Assembly (NCBI GenBank): GCA_028455995.1
Contig: JABELC010000004.1
Span: 1,488,001 to 1,552,000 of the forward strand
Length of the DNA stretch: 64,000 nucleotides
Source of the DNA: Scleromitrula shiraiana
Taxonomy: Eukaryota > Ascomycota > Leotiomycetes > Helotiales > Sclerotiniaceae
Direction: 5' to 3'
Shown here: piece by piece, positions 35,901-46,100 of the stretch
How positions within the stretch are numbered: the stretch's first letter is position 1
Layout of the letters: every line of letters starts with the position of its first letter
Notes under the pieces: model-generated
What the model saw: only the letters and a program-made list of their open reading frames with translations
Told to the model about the DNA's origin: nothing
Database searches by the model: none
Made by a program: the position numbers and the translations under genes

Positions 35901-36020
35901 AGGCGCCGATATATGACGTTGAAAAGTATGATCAAGTAAGAGGTCTTATTGGTTGTATAGACGATGCTGGCATATTGATGCCGTATTATTAAGGCTTCAA
36001 CAGCGTCTTCGGTACTCAAG

Positions 36021-36102
36021 CGACTGACTACGCCTGCAAACGCTTGGTTGGAATATTGAGTGCCGACTGACTAGGCCATGAAAGGCTTGGTTGGAATATG
36101 AC
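36021..36102. repeat. Tandem 39-bp duplication
   Basis: Copies begin at 36021 and 36064, sharing CGACTGACTA at the start and GCTTGGTTGGAATAT at the end, with several substitutions between. Confidence 0.8.
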
Positions 36103-36160
36103 GGCACTTGAGGCTTTATATTTTGCCTGCTTTTGGAGGGAGAGGGAGGGATAGATTAAT

Positions 36161-36267
36161 ATGTAGTTTTTATGCATGCATTGGTTGAGGTTGTTGTTTT
36201 GGAATATGGATTTATGTAGTTTTTTGTGCATGCATTGGTTGAAGTTGTTGTTTTGGAATATGGATTT
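36161..36267. repeat. Tandem 53-bp duplication
   Basis: Two adjacent copies (36161-36213 and 36214-36267) share ATGTAGTTTTT, GCATGCATTGGTTGA and TGTTGTTTTGGAATATGG with three or so differences. Confidence 0.92.
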
Positions 36268-37314
36268 TGTAATGATGGTGATGATAATGAGATGGAAATT
36301 TTATAGATAGAGGGATAAATAGATATGTATCGCAGATATGGAAATGAAAGATTATAGCAAAATGAACCTCGGGATGATGTCAAGAAAAGACTTCCTGTTT
36401 CCTTAGAAATCTCTTCTCACTTGCTCTTGCCACTTCCGACACAAAACAGAGATACAGTGAGTCCATTCAGAACATTAATCATATGGAGCTAAATATAGCC
36501 CTAAACACCACCCGCAAACTGTTATTTCCCCATTTTGCGGAGATGAATATACTGGCATTTCTAAATAATATCTGGCGTTTGCTCGTCCAGAACCAGTGAA
36601 GCCTCTTGATTGCCTAATGAGGATAAGGATGAGAATTCATACTGTAATCTTAACTCATTCAAGTAAGGTGAAATTTAAAATCTTCAATTGATGCATGTAT
36701 GCAGATGGGAAAAGTTGAATTGATAGATATGTATGAATCGGCAACGGAACTTGAATTGACTGTCATCTACTATTGTGTGTGCGGAGAAGGATATATCATG
36801 TTTTTGAAGTTATACATCTTCATCTGGATTTCCATACAGCAGTTTGAACTCATTTAAGTGAGGGGTGATTCGGAATCTTGAAATAACGTACTGTATAGGC
36901 ATGGAAGAATTGAGTTGATATATATGAATGAATTGACTGTGCAACTTGAATTGACTGTCAATTGGCAACCCTACTGAGTACTACACATACTAGAAAACAA
37001 ATAAGTGTGTGTGCTATTTTGTCTATCCGACAGTAATAACCTCATATCGTCATTTTCTTCCTAGGTAGAGAAGGATCGAACTTGCACCAGTCAGTACTAG
37101 GTGGCTTGTCAAGAAGAAGCAGACATTCCTATTGGCAGGAGCGAGTGTGTGTGTGAATTGGGTTAAAAACCACGCTAAACAGAAACCTTATATCTACCTA
37201 CCATTGTTCCTTCTTTCTCTTCCTCTTTCCTCTCTCCCTCGCCGAAAAAACTCGCACAAATCGTGGTTTCTTAATATTTTAACAATTTAAACAATCACAA
37301 TACACGCGAACATC

Positions 37315-38621
37315 ATGGCACCACCTTCTTCTTCTCCCTCCCCTTCCTCCCCCCTTCTTCCTCTTTCTCTTCCTGGCTCAGCCACCCAGGAAAGTATAGT
37401 TGACCAGGTGGCTCCTGGCACCTCACCCTCCTCCTCCTCCTCCTCCTCCTCTTCGGCTCCCATCCCTGTCGCCGTCTCCTTCGTTCGTTCTCTTCCTGGT
37501 CCAGCCACCCAGGATCGTATAGTTGACCGAGTGGCTCTCGGCACACCATCCTCCTCTCCCTCCTCTTTCGCCACCCTCTCCCCCCGTCCCCGTCCCCGTC
37601 CCCGTTCCCCCTCTCCTCCTCTTCCTCGCGGCCGCACCCATGCGGTCAACGACCCCGCGGTTAGGAACGCGGTCAGAGCTGCTCGGGAAACCCCCAACGA
37701 GCTGCTGACCTCCTATCGCAGGAAGGGGAAGCTTAGAATTAGGATGGGGAAGCGAAGGTTCGTTGAGCCGGAAGTGGTTGATTGTAAGTTTTCCCAATCT
37801 TCTTCCTCTTTTTAACGATTGTAATGCAGTTGTTGTTTGTGTTTGTTTTGATCATTGGTTTGGTTTGATGTTCTTTTAATCAATTGCAATCTGCGGCTCT
37901 CCTCTCTCCTTTTTGGGATTGTAGACCGCATTGTATACCTTTGATTGGGACATTCAATTCAATTTAATTCACTTGATTGAATTCAATCATTGTGCCTACC
38001 TACTACCGTTCCTTCCTTTTCAAAATTTGTGGTCTCAATTCACTTGAATTGCCCTACCTTCCTCAGAACGTTTAAACTTTAAAGTTGAACCCCAAACCCA
38101 ACCCCAACTCCACCTTCCAACTTCAACACAAATCCCTTCAACGCGAACTTGAACTTCAACGAATCAAACATCGTCTCATACTTAAATTAATCACTTGAAT
38201 ATCAAAGCTAATAATTTCTCTTCTCATAGCCGGTTTCAAACTACCATCGGGAAACATTTGGGATCCGGCAAATAGACCTAATCGTAGACAGTTTATAGTT
38301 GCGACAGATCGTCTTCCTAGGGACAACCCCGACTGGCCCAACCCATACATAGCAAACCACCAACGAGCACTAGAGTTCCAACGAACACTAGAGTTCCAAC
38401 GAACACTAGGGAGAACTCGTTCCGGTGCTGGTAGTGCTCGTCGTCGTTCCCCAGCAAGAGCAGCTCCCACCACCGCCCCCCTTGCCGATTCCCCTGCCGA
38501 AGCAACCAACCCGGTAGGCACAGAACCTAGCTCCACCAGCGACAGTTCCACTGGATCTCGCACATCCGGTCGAGTCAAGAAACTCTCTGCCAAGGCTGCG
38601 GAAAATAAGTCGTCGAAGTAA
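37315..38621 (+). CDS. Hypothetical protein, low-complexity N-terminus
   Basis: Not recognised. Exons 37315-37783 and 38230-38621 (intron 446 nt, GTAAGT donor, CATAG acceptor) give 286 aa. The N-terminal third is Ser/Pro-rich and contains an internal duplication: SLPGSATQESIVDQVAPGT and SLPGPATQDRIVDRVALGT about 43 residues apart. A basic Pro/Arg stretch follows (SPRPRPRPRSPSPP). The middle (about 125-210: NAVRAARETPNELLTSYRRK, RMGKRRFVEP, FKLPSGNIWDPANRPNRRQF) looks like a folded or binding segment. An ALEFQRT repeat and a Ser/Ala/Arg-rich basic tail follow. The basic character suggests a nuclear or nucleic-acid role, but this is only a guess. The long intron may hide a further exon. It ends 27 bp before the next gene. 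Confidence 0.6.
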
Positions 38622-38648
38622 ATATATTATACTCGCGACACGACAAGG

Positions 38649-39521
38649 ATGGTGAAGATTAAAATGGAATCAACTTCTTCATCTCCATCTCAATCTCCTC
38701 CTCCTCCTCCTCCTCCTCCTCTTTTTCCTGCGAATCCCTCTCTGCCGCTTCCTACCATTGCTTCGATCTCGATATCTTCTGATTATCTTTCCTCTGTTCA
38801 TTCTTCCGATCTAGATTTCGATTTTAATGGTGGTAATTTGGCCTCGCCCGTCGATATAATGAAATCTATGGAGACAGACGGAGAAGCAAAGAAGATGAAA
38901 GTCATGAGGAAAGCAGAAAGCAATAGCGTCAGGATTCACAATTCTCCTATAGGAAGCCTGTTATACTTCGCTATTGGGAAAGATATGAGTGAGCAATGGA
39001 TGCGAATTATATGTCCATTCGCACATAAGATTTCTCTGGGTCGCTTGCGTGGTTATGAATGGGTGATTGATAAGGATACGGAGGAACCTTGCTGTTATAG
39101 GGAACACGCAACTCTTAAAGTCGAATCTTCCGATCACCGGTTATCACAAGAGCAGGAGGATGGAAAAATGGTCTATGGGATTATTTGGGAGGTCGACGAA
39201 GCGACAATACTCAACCTGAGAGATCTATTCAGGAGGGATTTGTATGGGAAAATGTTAACCCCTGTTTTGCTGGATGTGGAGAAGATATCTGTTGATCCGC
39301 AGCTAGCTTGGGGGACGGAGAGACCGATCCGGGAAATGGGAATAGCGGAGAATGTGCATGTTTTTGTGGGGGAACCGGGGTTCATTGGGTTGGGGGAGGG
39401 ATATAATCAGTTTCTTAATTTTGGGATTATGGAGGGGTGTGCGGAGGGGATTCCGGATAAATGGGTGGAAGATAATGTTAGGATGTGGGTTAGGCATCCA
39501 GTCAACGGCGATATTCGTTAG
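38649..39521 (+). CDS. Gamma-glutamylcyclotransferase-like (GGCT/AIG2 fold) protein
   Basis: Single exon, 290 aa. After a Pro/Ser-rich N-terminus (about 1-90) comes LLYFAIGKDMSEQWM, which aligns by eye with the YGSNM substrate loop of the GGCT fold. Then come SLGRLRGYEWVID, corresponding to the ARL-GYRLVF strand, and MVYGIIWEVDEATILNLRDLF, corresponding to VWGVLYEL..LDxxE. The expected substrate loop is changed (AIGKDM), and the catalytic glutamate, usually in an xxEGV motif after that helix, appears replaced by FRRD. If the fold is right the protein may have lost cyclotransferase activity. The C-terminus (FLNFGIMEGCAEGIPDKWVEDNVRMWV) resembles the final helix of fungal relatives. Two in-frame ATGs (38649 and 38664) are possible starts. 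Confidence 0.6.
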   Translation: MVKIKMESTSSSPSQSPPPPPPPPLFPANPSLPLPTIASISISSDYLSSVHSSDLDFDFNGGNLASPVDIMKSMETDGEAKKMKVMRKAESNSVRIHNSPIGSLLYFAIGKDMSEQWMRIICPFAHKISLGRLRGYEWVIDKDTEEPCCYREHATLKVESSDHRLSQEQEDGKMVYGIIWEVDEATILNLRDLFRRDLYGKMLTPVLLDVEKISVDPQLAWGTERPIREMGIAENVHVFVGEPGFIGLGEGYNQFLNFGIMEGCAEGIPDKWVEDNVRMWVRHPVNGDIR

Positions 39522-40208
39522 GGGGATGGGATGGATGGGATGGATGGGATGGATTAGTTGATAGTTAGATGGGTGTTGTAGTTTTACCAATATTACCTTC
39601 TACTTACCTTAATGTGTGAATGACTTTTTTGAATCTTGAAATGAGTGACTGTGAATATGCATACTGGTGTTAAATGTGGGATCTCCAATGCTCACTTGAA
39701 ATGTTTAGGACTCAGGTGTAGATATGTAAATCTAGATGTGAAACTTGAAAGTTAGTAAAGACTCAAATGCAATAAAACAAAAAGAAAAGAAAAGACTAAC
39801 AAAAAGAAAAAGAAAAAGAAAAAGAAAAAGAAAAAGAAAAAGAAAAAGAAAAAGAAAAAGAAAAAGAAAAAGAAAAAAGAAAAAGAAAAAGAAAAAGAAA
39901 AAGAAAAAGAAAAAGAAAAAGAAAAAGAAAAAGAAAAAGAAAAAGAAAAAGAAAAAGAAAAAGAAAAAGAAAAAGAAAAAGAAAAAGAAAAAGAAAAAGA
40001 AAAAGAAAAAGAAAAAGAAAATCAACGACAACATATGTAAAAATAATTTCTATCAAATAGTTGAAATGAATCATGGAATAAGATTAAAGGAAAAGTAATA
40101 AAAGCACGTAATCAAAGGGATTCAAGTGAAATGGAAACAAGTATAATATTACCATTCATTCAATCTATCCATTCATCTACTCACAACCAAATCCCCAAAA
40201 CCTCCCCC
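39522..40208. other. Convergent intergenic region with long AAAAAG array
   Basis: The start is G-rich (GGGATGGAT units, 39525-39553). A long AAAAAG array follows at 39800-40020, then AT-rich 3' flank of the hydrolase gene. No gene is seen. Confidence 0.6.
39800..40020. repeat. (AAAAAG)n array, about 36 units
   Basis: About 220 bp of nearly perfect GAAAAA hexamers with one indel near 39875. Purine-only on this strand. It sits between converging genes. Long Lys/Glu or Phe/Leu reading frames across it are artefacts. Confidence 0.97.
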
Positions 40209-41584
40209 CTAAATCTTCGATAATCCACCCCCATTCCCATTCCCATTCCCGTTTCCATCCCCTTTTCCTTCACCCTTCCCCCCAACACATTCCCTAACAA
40301 ACGCCACACTATCCCCCACCATCCCCGCCGAAAACTCATGTCCCACACCCTCGTAAACCACATCCCTAACATGCAACTCTCCGTCCTCCCACCAGCCCCC
40401 CTTCCTACTCGCCTCTTTCAGGAACTCTAGAAATGGCGCGGAGCAAGAATAGGGTACGAGTTTGTCGGCGCCGCCGGAGCAGACGAGGATGCGTTTGTGG
40501 GAGAGGGTGGAAGTTAGGAGGGGGGCGAGACGGGTCCGTTCTGAGGAAGAGGGATGGCTGGGGATAGGGGTGGAAGGGTCGGTAATGGATGGGATGTGAG
40601 TTGGAGAAGCGGGGAAGAGGGAGGAGGCGGGGTCGTGCTTAGAGATGGATGTTAGAAGGGAGGGGGGGAAGGAGAGGGAGCCGTGGAAGGGCGTGCTGGG
40701 GGTGGCGGTTGTGTAGGTGGGGAGTTTGGAGAGGCGGGCTCGGTCGGTCATTAGGCCTGGGGATGGGGGTTAGTATGTAAGTGAGTAAGTGTGGACGTAG
40801 GGAAGTGGATGTTCTTGTTTGAGGGAAAGGGGGTTTATGGATGGGCTGCTGGTGTGGGTGGGTGGGTGGTTGGTTGGTTGGTGAAATGGATGAGATGGGA
40901 TGGTTTACTATGCACTGGCATTCATATATATCACGATTCACAACTCAATATTGCGTTGTATAACTTACGTGTGTAATCAGGACATCCGATAATGACAACT
41001 CCAGCCGTAACTCTCTTATCGGCAAATAATACTTGCCATGCAGCATGACCCCCGAGAGAAATACCCAACACAAGGTGTTGATCAATAGGGGGTGAATCTG
41101 GGGTATTAAAGATATAGGACGGTAGATAGTCTATTAATAGACTTGTATCCATTGCCGTTCCGTGATATATACTATTGCTTTGTTAATATTTATACATAGA
41201 ACATATAGATGCCAAGAACACAAACCTAAACATATCCTGAGCATGAGTATCATTACCGGCCCTCCAAGCCTCATTCGCAAGCGGAGTAACCTCTCTACTT
41301 CCATGATTCCTCTGATCAAATGCCACAGCTATCAAACCCACATTGGAATTTTGATCTTGACAATGGGAATTCCAATCGTGGATACAGGCTGTGGCTATGT
41401 TTTCCATTATCTCCTTGGTTTGGAGACGGGGGTGCAGGAGCCAGAGACATGATATTGAGGCGGCGAAAGGGGGGATCTCGGATAATCCGTAGATGGTGGC
41501 TAGGATACCGGCGATGTGGATGGTTTTTTGGGAGATGGGTGTGTGGGAAGAGGAGGTGGGGGTATTTGCGAGGGGGTTGCTCAT
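40209..41584 (-). CDS. Alpha/beta-hydrolase fold protein
   Basis: Predicted serine hydrolase of unknown substrate. Exons on the minus strand are 41584-41226, 41171-40969 and 40756-40209, giving 369 aa. The nucleophile elbow is G-I-S158-L-G-G in LVLGISLGGHAAW. A late aspartate (SGGADKLVPY) and a histidine (YEGVGHEFSAG) complete a plausible triad. Earlier IAVAFDQRNHGSR matches the strand and oxyanion-loop region of the fold (DxRGHG-like). Intron 2 is long (212 nt) and rich in CCAACC/CCACC on the sense strand. The C-terminus is a Gly/Asn/Lys repeat (GKGEGKGDGNGNGNGNGGG). No signal peptide is apparent. Esterase or peptidase activity cannot be distinguished. Confidence 0.82.
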
Positions 41585-43134
41585 GTTGTTGATAATGGGT
41601 TTTATATAGATATTAATAATAATAAGTGGTTATAGTTTAGGTATGATTTTAGATAATTGTAATTATGTATCTATGATGTTACGAAAATTCAATCTGGCCC
41701 GAACTATTTATATTCTACCGACTCGTTAATTATAGCGTATTCATAGGGTCTAAGCTCTAAAATAAAGGATTTTAATAGGTAAATCAATACTAAAATTGGA
41801 TTCATTTAAGCCTGTATGTACCTACCCGAGTTACCTAGGTAAGTATAAACTATTCATTTAAGCCTATAAGTACCTACCTAGATAAGTATAGATTATTCTA
41901 CTCTATATATTTAAATATATATTTAAATATTTTAATAACATTTATAAGATGGTACCCGAGTTTACACAACAAGATTGCCGAAACGTAACGAACGGAAATG
42001 TGGAGGGGTATTATCGTTTAATCAATGTCAATCATCAATCAATGCAAGATCTCGACGATGGAACAAGGATTTTATAAAGAACTACTATTAATATTATTAG
42101 TAATAATTCTATTTTATCCTTCCATATAGAACCACCTATTATTATGCAAGTAACTTTAAGGACGACCAAGGTACATTCTTTTCCCCACTCTGGGGAGAGC
42201 AAGAAATAAATAAATAATACGAGTTAAGAGCGAGAGGGGGTGACAATACATTGTGGAGCTGTTTTTCCAATTTGATTCATTCTAGAGAAGCTTCAAATAA
42301 AGAAAAGCTTCAAATAAAGAAAAGGGGTGTGTTTATGTTTACATACTGCCAGTAGTGTAATAAGGTTACTGGTATTAGGAATCTGTGTATTAGGAATCTA
42401 TGTATTAGGAATCTGTGTATTAGAAATCTGTGTATTAAGAATCTGTGTATTAGGAATCCGTGTATTAGGAATCCGTGTATTAAAAGATCGGCCTAAGAAA
42501 TTATTTGTTCCATATATTTATTATATATTTATTATACTATTACATTATCCTATAAAATTACTGTATTTTCTTAGGAAATGATACTAGTTAGCAACTAATG
42601 TTAATGTAGCTATCTACTTCCGTACTGTACTATGGGCAGTGTTTCAGTAATGAACATCCACATTTGCTACCCACCCATGCGATCTTTTATACTACATACA
42701 TACAATGCAATACAATACAATACATACATACATACATATATACATACAAACATACAAACAAACAAGAATATCGTCCGATTTCATTCCATTCTATAACATT
42801 TCTTCTTCAACTGTTATAGATTGTTAATATTATCTTTTTGTTTTATACAAATTATCTTGAGAAACTTCGAATTAATTAAAGATAACTGGCCCCCCCATCC
42901 ACTTTCGAGTCCTTGATCAAAAGTCCATACTAGGGATCGACTTGGACACCCTTGATATATTCAATATCGTATTAAGAAGTTCACGGATTTCTTAGTTACA
43001 AGATAATTGCAATTGCCCACAATGAACCTTGGGGGAAAACTCTAGCAATACGATTCTTGTCCTCCCTGGACCTACTCCTATAACCGTTTGAATTGCCCCT
43101 ACCATCATTATAATACTGGAATAAGGCATTCATA
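41585..43134. other. AT-rich divergent intergenic region, hydrolase / PLD1
   Basis: This 1.55-kb region contains promoters for both genes, a pair of near-identical segments with TAAGCCT and TACCTACC cores (41805-41890), a 15-bp minisatellite (42372-42476) and a CATA array (42700-42770). No gene is supportable. Confidence 0.55.
42372..42476. repeat. 15-bp minisatellite, seven units
   Basis: Unit GTATTAGGAATCTGT repeated seven times with single-base changes (CTAT, AGAAAT, AAGAAT, CCGT), plus a partial eighth. Because 15 is a multiple of three it stays open in frame and would encode a five-residue V-L-G-I-C repeat, probably not a real protein. Confidence 0.93.
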
Positions 43135-46100
43135 ATGGCACAAAGCAGAACAGGTTCAATTTCACCATATACACGAAGTCCGCGATCCCTCTCGCCGGCG
43201 AATACACGTACGAATGGATCTGCAGCTCCACGAAACCCCGGGATTCGAGCTATAAGTTCTGATAAGCTAGAACCCTCACCCATCATCGATTTACCTTCAG
43301 CAAATACAACTGGGAATGCCACCAACCACTCCAATGAAGCACCTGATTATTTAAATGGATTCGATCCTCATACTCCTATTGTAGAACCTATACTCGGTTT
43401 CAATAATAATTCCGAAACTCTTGCGCTCCGGTCAAGCCCGAAACCTTTCCCATCTTCTTTTCCACACGATAGTGCTACAATTAATGGCACCGCGACACCT
43501 CCTGGCAGACGTAGTGTATCTTTTGCGAGAGATCATGGCGCGGAACCTACCCATACAAGACAAGATTCATGGGGGGTAGAAGATAGCGATACACCAGGGA
43601 AAGATAGGAAAGGCCAATCTTTAATGTCAAAATTGAAGGCATTGGCTACGACTAGTGGAATGCAAACACATGGCAGAACTCAAAGCAACCCTACGAATGG
43701 TTTTGAAGATCCTCAAATTCAAACATCACAACCTGCGAATATCCCACAAACTTTACATGAAGAGGGAAGCGATGCAGATGCGGAAGAGACTGCTGATGAG
43801 GGACCTACAAGTACTGCATCGCGTATCAGAAAGAAACGTCGGACTCGAAGACCACATGCGAAGGAAGGTGGGAGTAGCACAGTTCCAAATACCCCACGCC
43901 CTCGTGCCTCAATAACCGCAGAATCACCAAGTGGCAATCGGTCATTTTTTCTTGGTAGACGTGCAACGGATGGATCATTGGAACATAGAGGACATTTGTC
44001 TGAGGGCGAAGGTCGCGATCGATTCAATGGGAAGAGTAATTGGCGGCGTGGGAGCACACGGATGACGAATACTCGAGGACCTGGTGCATCCGAAACATCA
44101 CCCCAAGATTTGGATGGTGCAAGGTCGAAAAGACCAAGTCATTTCAGGAGAATGACGGGACTTGGTGGTGGTGGTGCTGGCGGTCAGAGTGAGGGAGAGG
44201 GCCAAACACCAAATAAGAGGCCCTTGTTCTCTGGGGAGAGAGCTAGCACATTTGGTGCCCAGAGGTGGAAGATGATCAAGCATAGCTTGAAGTTGCTTGG
44301 TCAGAAGAAAGAAGAGCACCGGGTAGATTATCTCAAGTCTGCTGAACTAATAGCGGAATTGCGAGCCGGAACCCCAGCTGCGCTTATGTTGGCTAGCATG
44401 ATACAAAGAGATGAGCATGGCAACAAACGAATCCCTGTCCTTCTCGAACAACTCAAAATTGAGATCACGGATAGTAAACCTCCAGATGACGAAGCCGAAG
44501 ACACTGAGAGACATCTTGTCTTTCGAATCGAGCTCGAATATGGTAGTGGACTGAATCGCATGAAATGGGTTATTGATAGATCACTTCGTGATTTCGCAAA
44601 TCTGCATTTGAGATATAAGATTCAAGGTAGCAGCGACAAGTATATACAACTCAGAAGCGACATTGATTCACGGCCAAAGCAGCCTCGATTTCCCAGATCC
44701 GCATTTCCATATTTCAGAGGAGTCCGAGGACTCGGGGAGAGTGATGAAGATGAAGCAGACAATGTTCGTGTTGATGAAACCGCGGCTGAAGCAACTCAGA
44801 GTGAGACTGAGCGAAAGCGGAGACCTAAGAGACGACCGTCTATGACTGCCAATCGAAAGAGCTCTCGTGTACTAGGAGCAGATTTAACGCCTGTAAATGC
44901 CGAAAAGCAGAAAAGGATATACAATGAACGCCAACGAAGGAGGTTGGAGCAATATTTACAGGAGATGATTCGATGGCTCATATTCAGAGCGGACAGTAAT
45001 CGCCTGTGTAGATTCCTAGAGTTGTCTTCAATGGGTGTGCGCTTGGCAGCGGAGGGCAGTTATCATGGAAAGGAAGGTTACTTGGCTATTCAATCAGTGA
45101 AAGGTTTGGATGTCAGAAGGATGCTTACACCTAAGAACATTTTTGTACGACATTCACCAAAATGGTTTTTAGTTAGGCACAGTTACCTCGTCTGTGTGGA
45201 ATCACCTGAGAATATGCACATTTACGACGTTTATCTTGTGGATGCGAAATTCCAGATACAAAAGAAAAAGAAGAAGATCTCTAATGTTAATAAGAAAGGA
45301 AAGGAAAAGGATAAAGAGACAGAAGAGGAGGCGATAGGAAGATCTGCTAAGCATCCTCAACATCACAGTCTCAAGTTGCAGAATTCCGAACGCAAGATAA
45401 AGCTACTGGCCAAGAATGAACGTCAACTTAGACAATTTGAGGAGTCACTAAAATTCATGGTGAGCAGGACACCTTGGGCAGATGAACATCGATTTGGAAG
45501 TTTTGCGCCTGTAAGAACCGGAGTGGCTGCTCAATGGCTTGTGGATGGTCGTGATTACATGTGGAATGTTTCTCGGGCAATCAATGAAGCCAAAGATGTG
45601 ATTTATATCCATGATTGGTGGCTCAGTCCTCAAATATATCTGAGAAGACCTGCTGCTATTAGTCAGAAATGGCGACTTGATCGATTGTTGCAGAGAAAGG
45701 CTAGAGAAGGTGTGAAGATTTTCATCATCGTTTATAGAAACGTCGAAGCTGCTATCCCTATCGACTCCGAATTCACAAAATTCTCCATGTTGGATCTGCA
45801 TCCAAATGTCTTCGTTCAGAGATCTCCTAATCAGTTTAAGAAGAATCAATTCTTCTTCGCCCATCACGAAAAGATTTGCATTGTGGATCACACAGTCGCA
45901 TTTCTTGGAGGCATTGATCTTTGTTTTGGTCGTTGGGATACACCTCAGCATACCGTGGTCGATGATAAGCCCACGGGTTTCGAACCGTCCGATTCTCCTA
46001 AGGACGCCGATCACTGTCAACTTTGGCCTGGAAAAGATTATTCGAATCCTCGTGTTCAAGATTTCTACAAACTCCAAGAGCCTTACGCGGAAATGTATGA

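Larger units (their letters stand above)
35901..37314. other. Intergenic region upstream of the hypothetical gene
   Basis: No gene seen. It contains two local duplications (36021-36102 and 36161-36267) and ordinary AT-rich DNA. The last 150 bp are CT-rich and probably form the promoter and leader of the gene at 37315. Confidence 0.5.

Noticed and set aside
37080..37160. tRNA-like segment (GATCGAACTTGCACC resembles a B-box complement)
   Set aside because: No matching A box, acceptor stem or anticodon arm could be drawn on either strand.
37287..37697. Gly/Glu/Arg-rich minus-strand frames opposite the hypothetical gene
   Set aside because: The plus-strand model has a clean start, donor, acceptor and stop; the opposite frames are the complement of Ser/Pro codons.
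39732..40098. Long Lys-rich (+) and Phe/Leu-rich (-) reading frames
   Set aside because: They are translations of the AAAAAG array and have no sequence outside it that looks like protein.
42327..42581. 84-codon frame with V-L-G-I-C repeats
   Set aside because: Most of it is the 15-bp minisatellite; no leader or family resemblance.
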